Below, in pieces: positions 15,407 to 21,191 of a stretch of 21,191 nt of DNA. How positions within the stretch are numbered: position 1 is the first letter of the stretch; each line of letters begins with the position of its first letter. Under the pieces are notes generated by a model, which was given only the letters and a program-made list of their open reading frames with translations, made no database searches and was not told where the DNA came from. Source of the DNA: Bacteroidales bacterium (GTDB taxonomy: Bacteria > Bacteroidota > Bacteroidia > Bacteroidales > F082); NCBI GenBank assembly GCA_017508895.1, contig JAFWRA010000269.1, positions 1 to 21,191 of the forward strand, read 5' to 3'. Position numbers and translations under genes: made by a program.

Positions 15407-18400
15407 GAATAGGTATGAAAAGAAGGAATATTATCGTTTTGTCGAGCATCTTGCTATTGATGTTTTGTGCTCAAGTAGGCTTGGCTCAAGAGAATACTTA
15501 TCAGTCGGTGCTGAGCAACCATACTTGGCATCGTCTTTCTGTGACTCGGGAAGGCGTATATCAGATGGATTATGCCACATTACAAGCTATGGGCATTGAT
15601 ATAAGTAGCTTGAATCCAAATCAGATACGTATTTTTGGCAATGTTTCGGGGATTCTGCCTGAAAAGAATTCCGAAGCCCGTCCCGATGACCTGACGGAGA
15701 TGGCCATTTGTGTTACAGGTGCCGAAGATAATAGTTTTGACGAGGGTGACTTGGTATTGTTTTATGGTCAAGAACCAACGCGTTGGATTTTGGTTGACGG
15801 AAACAACAAAACCTATCGGCGCGAGCGCAATTATTATTCCGACACCACCTATTATTATATGTGTGTTGACAGTGGCAATGATGGACTGAGGGTGGGAGAG
15901 AAGCCCTCTCTTCCCTTGGAGGACGCTACGACGATTATCACAGAATTCCCTGATTATTTTTGGCATGAGGAAGAACTGTTTTCACCTTATAATATTGGAC
16001 AGAATTGGTTCGGCGAACGTATTTCTTCTGAAAATACAGAACTATCTGTACCATTTGTTTTCCCCAATTTGGTGAAAACCAAGGCCCTGACTGTGAATGC
16101 TCAAGTTTTGGGCCGAATCATGAGCGGTTATTTGTATTATGATGTTTGGGTGAAAGACAATCACGTCATGGATAATGTGTCGGTGAAGTATTATGGCAAG
16201 AACTTTTACGGAAGGTTGTCGTCTTTCGAGAAGCAAATCATGTTGGATTCTGATAGTGCAAGCTTCGATTTGAGCTTGCGTTTTGATCCGCTGGCTTCCA
16301 TGTATTTGGATTATGTGGAGGTGTATGGTTGGCGTCAGCTGATACGTACGGATGATAATTTTCTTTTCCGCTTGATGCCAAGCCAGTTTGGCGATGAAAA
16401 GAGTGCTGTTTGGGTGCAAAATACGGATTCCGATTATCTGCTTTGGGAGGTGACCTCTCCCTTGCGGCCAGTTGTCCAGGATGGCGTATTAAGTGGTGGT
16501 AATTTGGTGTTCGCCACTGATGAGAGGACGGAAAAACGATTTGTTTTGTTCAAGCCTTCCGAGACGTATCATGTCGCAAGTTGGACGTCGCTGCCCAACC
16601 AGAATGTGCATGCCATAGCCGAAGCTGACAATCTGATTCTTACCGTACCTCTCTTTTGGGAACAGTCACAGGCTTTGGCGGATTATCATGCTGAAAAGGA
16701 TGGGTTAACAAGTGTGCTTGTCGATGTGAATGAGATTTACAATGAGTTTTCGACGGGTCGGCCCGAGCCTACAGGTATACGCGATTTTGTCCGCATGGTT
16801 TATCGACGTAGTGGAGGAAGACTTAAGTATCTGACCTTATTTGGTCGGTCTTCGTTTGATTTCCGCGACATTTTAGGCGCTGGAAAAGATTTCGTGCCTT
16901 GTTATGAAACCATGAATGAACCTCATAATCAGGTAAGCTTCTGTTCCGACGATTATTATGCCTTGATGGATGATAACGAAGGATCCAACTGTGGAGGCCG
17001 TGTTGACATTGGCGTCGGTAGGATTCCTGTTTCTTCAGTGGAAGAAGCCGAGACGGTGTTGCGAAAGATTTATCATTATGATGATTTGGCAGCTACACAA
17101 GGCCAATGGAAGACGGATGTGCTGTTTTTCGCTGATGATAAGGATTCAGGTTATGTAAGAAACAGTGAGACGTTTGAGAGTATGATGGATACCATTTGTC
17201 CTCCTTTCACAGGCAAAAAGGTGTATTGTGGAGCCTATCCCGTAGTCAACACTTCGAGTGGCGTGACAATTCCTAACGCCACTTCCGATTTGTTGCAGAC
17301 GCTGGATAAAGGTGTGCTGGCTGTGATTTATACAGGTCATGGTGGCGTCAGGGGATTGACAGAAGACAATGTCTTCACCAATGCCGACATTACGTCTTTG
17401 CAAAATTATGACAGGATGCCTTTCGTTTTTACCGCTACCTGTGAGTTTACCAAATATGATAATCCTTTGCTGGTCTCAGCTGGCGAATTATTGTTCTTGA
17501 ATCCTCGAGGCGGCTGCGTGGCATTGTTCACCGCCTGCCGTCCTACCTATGCTCACGACAATCTTCGTCAGTCAAAGGCACTTATGGATGTGCTCATGCG
17601 GCGTGATGAAGAAGGACGGCCGCTTCGTTATGGTGATATCGTTATGAGGGCAAAGAGCAACCTGCTCAACTATGATAACCAGAATAATCCGATCAACAAT
17701 AAAAACATCCGGTATCTGTTTGTAGGCGATCCATTGCTACGCTTCCCCATGCCGCAGGAAAATATCGTTGTGCAGAAAATCAACGGCGAATTGGTTGGTG
17801 GAACAGATAACCTTAATCTCCATGCAATGAGTATGGTCACGGTGGAAGGTGAAATCAGAACGCAAACGGGCACACTCGATAATGGATTCAACGGAACTCT
17901 TTGGGTCAGGTTCTATGACAAAAAATCGAAAATGAAGGTGGTATTCGATCACGATCCTTCCAAAAATGTGTATTATTATAAGGATGTGCTTTATCAAGGG
18001 CAGGTCAGCGTGAATGCTGGTAGATTTACTGTGTCGTTCCAAGTACCTTTGGATATCAAGCCTGAAAGTGGTGTGCCGCGCTTCAGCTTCTATGCTTATG
18101 ATTCCATTCGAGGAGTGGATGCTATGGGTAAGTTTGATGACCTTATTTTGGGCGGCATTGACCCGGCAGCTTTCCCTGACGATCAAGGTCCAACGATTTC
18201 GTTCTATTGGAACTCGCCCGATTTCGTAAATGGTCAGTCGGTGGAACGTCAGGGTGTACTTTATGCCGACCTTTATGACGCCCAAGGCATTTATCACTAT
18301 GATTATTGCTTAGGACGTGACATTGTTTTGAATAGTAATTATTCCTCCTATAATCGTATCGTTCTCAACGATTGTTTTGAGCCTGCCTTGAACGACTTCC

Positions 18401-18834
18401 GCCGTGGGCGGATAGCTGTTCCTCTTTCTGATCTTGAACCTGGCACTTACGAGTTTGACCTCAAGGTTTGGGACACTCAAGACAATTCTTCCGAGGCCAG
18501 TCTTTGGTTTGTCGTTGATGATGACCTGTATCTGTCGCAAGTGTTCAATTATCCCAATCCATTCTCTGAAGAGACTTATATCACGTATAGTCATACAGGT
18601 GAAGACGGTGATTTTGAAGTTAATATAGAGATTTTCGATATCATGGGGCGACCAGTGCGCCACTTGCATCGTAAGGTCAGTGCAATGGAAGGCACTATCG
18701 AACCCATCCGTTGGAATGGCTGTGACTATTCGGGAACACCCTTGCGTTCAGGTATTTACCTTTATCGTCTCACCTTGACCGATGAATCTGGATACTTCCG
18801 TACCGTCAGTCAGCGTATGATAATCCAACGTTGA
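15403..18834 (+). CDS. PorU-type C25 cysteine protease/sortase, copy 2
   Basis: A 1143-residue protein collinear with copy 1 from Trp42 onward (Trp to catalytic His is 604 residues here, 608 in copy 1); by eye, about 40% of residues match over the first 66 aligned. A signal peptide (MKRRNIIVLSS... to about GLAQ) is followed almost at once by the shared domain, so the N-terminal region of copy 1 is absent. The C25 domain spans about 407-785 with His646 in GHGG and Cys680 in TATCEFTKYD, both intact. A T9SS C-terminal domain (about 1045-1143) has NYPNPF and FDIMGRPV. The ATG overlaps the copy-1 stop as ATGA; a second ATG at 15415 gives a cleaner signal peptide. Length is near P. gingivalis PorU, and porV follows, so this copy may be the sortase. 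Confidence 0.87.
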   Translation: MRIGMKRRNIIVLSSILLLMFCAQVGLAQENTYQSVLSNHTWHRLSVTREGVYQMDYATLQAMGIDISSLNPNQIRIFGNVSGILPEKNSEARPDDLTEMAICVTGAEDNSFDEGDLVLFYGQEPTRWILVDGNNKTYRRERNYYSDTTYYYMCVDSGNDGLRVGEKPSLPLEDATTIITEFPDYFWHEEELFSPYNIGQNWFGERISSENTELSVPFVFPNLVKTKALTVNAQVLGRIMSGYLYYDVWVKDNHVMDNVSVKYYGKNFYGRLSSFEKQIMLDSDSASFDLSLRFDPLASMYLDYVEVYGWRQLIRTDDNFLFRLMPSQFGDEKSAVWVQNTDSDYLLWEVTSPLRPVVQDGVLSGGNLVFATDERTEKRFVLFKPSETYHVASWTSLPNQNVHAIAEADNLILTVPLFWEQSQALADYHAEKDGLTSVLVDVNEIYNEFSTGRPEPTGIRDFVRMVYRRSGGRLKYLTLFGRSSFDFRDILGAGKDFVPCYETMNEPHNQVSFCSDDYYALMDDNEGSNCGGRVDIGVGRIPVSSVEEAETVLRKIYHYDDLAATQGQWKTDVLFFADDKDSGYVRNSETFESMMDTICPPFTGKKVYCGAYPVVNTSSGVTIPNATSDLLQTLDKGVLAVIYTGHGGVRGLTEDNVFTNADITSLQNYDRMPFVFTATCEFTKYDNPLLVSAGELLFLNPRGGCVALFTACRPTYAHDNLRQSKALMDVLMRRDEEGRPLRYGDIVMRAKSNLLNYDNQNNPINNKNIRYLFVGDPLLRFPMPQENIVVQKINGELVGGTDNLNLHAMSMVTVEGEIRTQTGTLDNGFNGTLWVRFYDKKSKMKVVFDHDPSKNVYYYKDVLYQGQVSVNAGRFTVSFQVPLDIKPESGVPRFSFYAYDSIRGVDAMGKFDDLILGGIDPAAFPDDQGPTISFYWNSPDFVNGQSVERQGVLYADLYDAQGIYHYDYCLGRDIVLNSNYSSYNRIVLNDCFEPALNDFRRGRIAVPLSDLEPGTYEFDLKVWDTQDNSSEASLWFVVDDDLYLSQVFNYPNPFSEETYITYSHTGEDGDFEVNIEIFDIMGRPVRHLHRKVSAMEGTIEPIRWNGCDYSGTPLRSGIYLYRLTLTDESGYFRTVSQRMIIQR

Positions 18835-18882
18835 TGCGAAATTTTTTTTCGAACCGGTACAATAAGCCATTTGAATAATCGT

Positions 18883-18890
18883 TATCTTTG
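18883..18890 (+). promoter_or_regulatory. -7 box of porV
   Basis: An exact TATCTTTG lies 49 nt after the copy-2 stop and 25 nt before the porV ATG at 18916. No good TTG is seen at the expected -33 distance. It indicates that porV can be transcribed separately from the proteases and that translation starts at 18916, not at the upstream in-frame TTG at 18871. Confidence 0.55.
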
Positions 18891-18915
18891 CAATATTAAA
18901 ATACGGAATTTGAAT

Positions 18916-20166
18916 ATGAAAATCAAGAAAACTCTCGTTGCCGCCCTATTGATGGTTGCGGCAGTATCTTATGGACAGAACAACAACTACATTGGACAGG
19001 ATTACAGTGTTTCTCCTAATGTGATTACGACAGCTGTACCATTTGTTTCTATCGCTCCTGATGCTCGTGGCGGTTCGATGGGCGATTGCGGTGTGGCCTC
19101 TGAGACGGATGTCTATTCCATGAATTACAATGCTGCAAAGTATGCATTTATGGAAGACAAGTTCTCGATCGGCCTTGGCTATAGCCCTTGGCTGCAGAAG
19201 CTGACTAAAGACATGCGTCTTGCATATTTGGCAGGGGCGTATAAAATCAATGACCGCTCTTCGGTAGCGGCAACACTTCGCTATTTTAGTTGTGGTGAAA
19301 TCGAGTTTAGGGATAACAACAACATATCACAAGGTAAATACAGCCCCAATGAATGGGCTATTGATGCTACCTATTCTCGTATGCTCGGCGATTATCTGTC
19401 GGGTGCCGTGGCAGGCCGTTTCATCTATTCCGACCTGACCCAAAACCAGACCGACTATGGCCGTCCCGGCATTTCTGTAGCTGCTGATGTTTCCGTGTAT
19501 TATAAGAAGCCAGTGGAATGGTTCAGCAGTATGGATGCCGACTTTGCATGGGGCGCATCCATCAACAACATTGGTAGTAAGATTACCTACAACGGACAGT
19601 CAGACCGCCGCGACTTCATTCCGACTACATTGCGTGCTGGTACCAGTCTGAAACTTGAACTTGATGAGTACAATTCATTGGCCTTCATGGTCGATTTCTC
19701 CAAACTCCTGGTGCCTACACCTCCAGTTATTGAAAGAAACGAAGCAGGACAACCTGTGGTCAATGATGATGGCAGCTACAGGATTTTGTATGGTTACAAT
19801 AACAACGTTTCCGTGGTACAAGGTATGATTCAATCCTTCTACGATGCTCCTGGATACGGATGGAGTGAAGAGAAGCAAGATTATGTACATTACGGCACCT
19901 TCTATGAGGAATTGTGCGAGATCAACATTGGTGCAGGTGTTGAGTACTGGTATAACAACGTCTTTGCTGTGCGTGCCGGTTATTTCAATGAGACAGCTCT
20001 GAAGGGCAATCGTAAGTATGTCACCCTTGGTGCCGCTTTGAAATATAATGTGTTTGGCTTGGATGTCTCTTATCTGATTCCTGTGAATAGTGTTGTGGGT
20101 AGCAATCCTTTGGAGAACACCTTACGTTTCAATCTCACTTATTGCATGGGCAGAAAGAAGGGCTAA
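18916..20166 (+). CDS. porV: T9SS outer-membrane shuttle protein PorV (LptO)
   Basis: A 416-residue outer-membrane beta-barrel of the FadL-like type. In the T9SS, PorV collects folded cargo from the translocon and hands it to PorU at the surface. The signal peptide is MKIKKTLVAALL to about SYGQ. The family hallmark follows: NVITTAVPFVSIAPDARGGSMGD..GVAS and then NYNAAKYAF. The rest consists of alternating beta-strand segments ending in an aromatic-rich barrel strand. The frame is open from 18871, but the region before 18916 contains the -7 box and would not make a signal peptide, so 18916 is chosen. It follows the two protease genes and ends at a strong terminator. Confidence 0.94.
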   Translation: MKIKKTLVAALLMVAAVSYGQNNNYIGQDYSVSPNVITTAVPFVSIAPDARGGSMGDCGVASETDVYSMNYNAAKYAFMEDKFSIGLGYSPWLQKLTKDMRLAYLAGAYKINDRSSVAATLRYFSCGEIEFRDNNNISQGKYSPNEWAIDATYSRMLGDYLSGAVAGRFIYSDLTQNQTDYGRPGISVAADVSVYYKKPVEWFSSMDADFAWGASINNIGSKITYNGQSDRRDFIPTTLRAGTSLKLELDEYNSLAFMVDFSKLLVPTPPVIERNEAGQPVVNDDGSYRILYGYNNNVSVVQGMIQSFYDAPGYGWSEEKQDYVHYGTFYEELCEINIGAGVEYWYNNVFAVRAGYFNETALKGNRKYVTLGAALKYNVFGLDVSYLIPVNSVVGSNPLENTLRFNLTYCMGRKKG

Positions 20167-20179
20167 GTTTTTCGTATAC

Positions 20180-20219
20180 AAAAAAAGTGGCGGCTGAATG
20201 TTCAACCGCCACTTTTTTT
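20180..20219. terminator. Bidirectional terminator between convergent genes
   Basis: GTGGCGG (20187-20193) pairs with CCGCCAC (20206-20212). An inner TGAA/TTCA pair continues the stem after one mismatch, and the stem is flanked by A7 on the left and T7 on the right. It ends porV on the plus strand and the membrane-protein gene on the minus strand. Confidence 0.9.
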
Positions 20220-20225
20220 GTCCCA

Positions 20226-21188
20226 TTAGAATATCAATGCCAGCAAAACATACAGCCAGTGGGCTGCGATGCCAGCGCAAAGACCACCAATGGTGTGTGC
20301 GCCAATGGCCTTGCCGATGAGCTTGCGATAGCCGAGGCTGTCAAGCATGGCGGCATGGGTGCTGAGGAAACCGCTCCAGCACATACCGATAGCGGTGAAC
20401 ACGGCAATGGCATTGTTGTCGATGATGCCTTCGGTGATGAAACGAGGCACCAAACCAATGGCGGCACCCACCGCGCCGAGGGCAGTCATGGGGAATGAAA
20501 TCAAAGCGCCATCCTTGAAGCCAAAGAGCCAATCGAAGATGAAGTTGATTTTGTTGGCCGCCCAACTGATGACGGGCACGCCCTCGTATGCCACGCCCAT
20601 GTATTCGCCGCCTTCGCCCGAAGGCCCGAAGGTGAGCATCATCACGATGGTGGAGATGCAAAGCACGCCAGGGATGATGGCCACGCCGATGCTTACGCCG
20701 TCCTTGCCGCCGTCCAAGAGCGAGTTGAGAAAACGCATGAACACGCTGCCTTCGCTCTTGAAGGTGATTTGCTGCTCGTCGCCACCAAACTCTTCGTCGA
20801 CGGGCGCGTCAAGTTCGGGATAGGCCTTCAAGGTGGAACGTTGCATCAGTCGTGTGGAGACGATGCTGCCGATGATAGCACCGGCCACACCGATCAAGGC
20901 GCCCTTGCCGAAACCAAGACCCGTCATGAAAGCCACGACCACCAAGCCCATGCCAAAGGCTGTGCCGAAGTTGGTGAGTGAGACGAGTTGGTACTTCTTG
21001 AAGTAACGGTTGAAGTTCTTGTCATGTGCCAGCGTGATGATGGCTGGGTTGTCGCTGAGGAAGGTCATGATGGCGCCCAAGGCTGCAACGCCGGGAAGGT
21101 TGTAGAGAGGCTTCATTAGTGGGCGCAGCAAGTTTTCCAACAGACGTACCACGCCAAACTCGGTGAGCAGCTTGCTGATGGCGCCCAT
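20226..21188 (-). CDS. Polytopic membrane protein, nucleoside-recognition (Gate)-like, possibly 5'-partial
   Basis: At least 320 residues with several hydrophobic segments and Gly-rich turns (LSDNPAIITLAHD, GVAGAIIGS, AIGMCWSGFLSTHAAMLDSLGY). This pattern resembles integral membrane proteins with the nucleoside-recognition/Gate domain; from memory it is closest to the CD0519/CD1768 family, whose function is not known to me. A charged loop at about 120-145 splits two membrane halves. The ATG at 21186-21188 is 3 nt from the window edge and the frame stays open beyond it, so the true start may lie outside. It is convergent with porV and shows no link to the T9SS genes. Transport of a small molecule is a guess. 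Confidence 0.6.
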   Translation of the reverse strand: MGAISKLLTEFGVVRLLENLLRPLMKPLYNLPGVAALGAIMTFLSDNPAIITLAHDKNFNRYFKKYQLVSLTNFGTAFGMGLVVVAFMTGLGFGKGALIGVAGAIIGSIVSTRLMQRSTLKAYPELDAPVDEEFGGDEQQITFKSEGSVFMRFLNSLLDGGKDGVSIGVAIIPGVLCISTIVMMLTFGPSGEGGEYMGVAYEGVPVISWAANKINFIFDWLFGFKDGALISFPMTALGAVGAAIGLVPRFITEGIIDNNAIAVFTAIGMCWSGFLSTHAAMLDSLGYRKLIGKAIGAHTIGGLCAGIAAHWLYVLLALIF

Positions 21189-21191
21189 GAG

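Noticed and set aside
15380..15430. Possibility that the two porU-like genes are one gene broken by a frameshift
   Set aside because: Each has its own signal peptide, full C25 domain and C-terminal domain; they are repeats of the same architecture, not halves.
17737..18297. Minus-strand open frame of 186 codons inside the second porU-like gene
   Set aside because: It is antisense to a conserved gene and has no features of a protein of its own.
18871..18915. Longer porV start giving 431 residues
   Set aside because: The extra 15 residues come from promoter sequence containing TATCTTTG and would displace the signal peptide.

Overview
The window looks like chromosomal DNA of a Bacteroidota member, most likely a Bacteroidales relative with a type IX secretion system (T9SS). 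Three things support this. There are no obvious Shine-Dalgarno sites, while Bacteroidota-type -7 boxes (TAnnTTTG, several exact TATCTTTG) lie before the genes. LpxC carries the longer mid-region typical of the phylum. A murF-gldJ-porU-porV block matches the gene neighbourhood known from flavobacteria such as Flavobacterium johnsoniae. The sequence alone does not allow a genus call.

Left part (1-3940, plus strand). A non-coding 5' region holds an 11-bp tandem repeat beside a leftward -7 box, then a hairpin and a strong terminator-like stem. It is followed by a small membrane-anchored protein of unknown function and the lipid A genes lpxD, lpxC and lpxA. LpxC is a stand-alone enzyme. In Bacteroidota it is normally fused to FabZ, and here lpxA starts 2 nt after the lpxC stop, exactly where the FabZ half would be.

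Middle part (3937-11279, minus strand, read right to left): gldJ (T9SS/gliding lipoprotein), murF (peptidoglycan precursor ligase), anmK (anhydro-MurNAc kinase), a Wzx-type flippase, a SAM-dependent methyltransferase and a GT4 glycosyltransferase. From anmK to the glycosyltransferase the genes are tightly packed and probably co-transcribed. The last three look like a small envelope-glycan module next to the lipid A genes. anmK and the flippase use non-ATG starts.

Right part (11540-20166, plus strand): two consecutive full-length C25 (gingipain-type) proteases with T9SS C-terminal domains, joined by an ATGA stop/start overlap, then porV. PorU is the T9SS sortase that removes the C-terminal signal of cargo and joins cargo to anionic LPS; PorV is the outer-membrane protein that delivers cargo to it. 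Two tandem, divergent PorU-like proteins, both keeping the catalytic His and Cys, are the most striking feature of the window. porV has its own promoter and ends at a strong terminator facing a convergent polytopic membrane protein that runs to the right edge.

Functionally the window joins lipid A synthesis, glycan export, peptidoglycan synthesis/recycling and the T9SS sortase-shuttle machinery. That fits a cell that anchors secreted proteins on its LPS, although the link between the modules is inferred from proximity.
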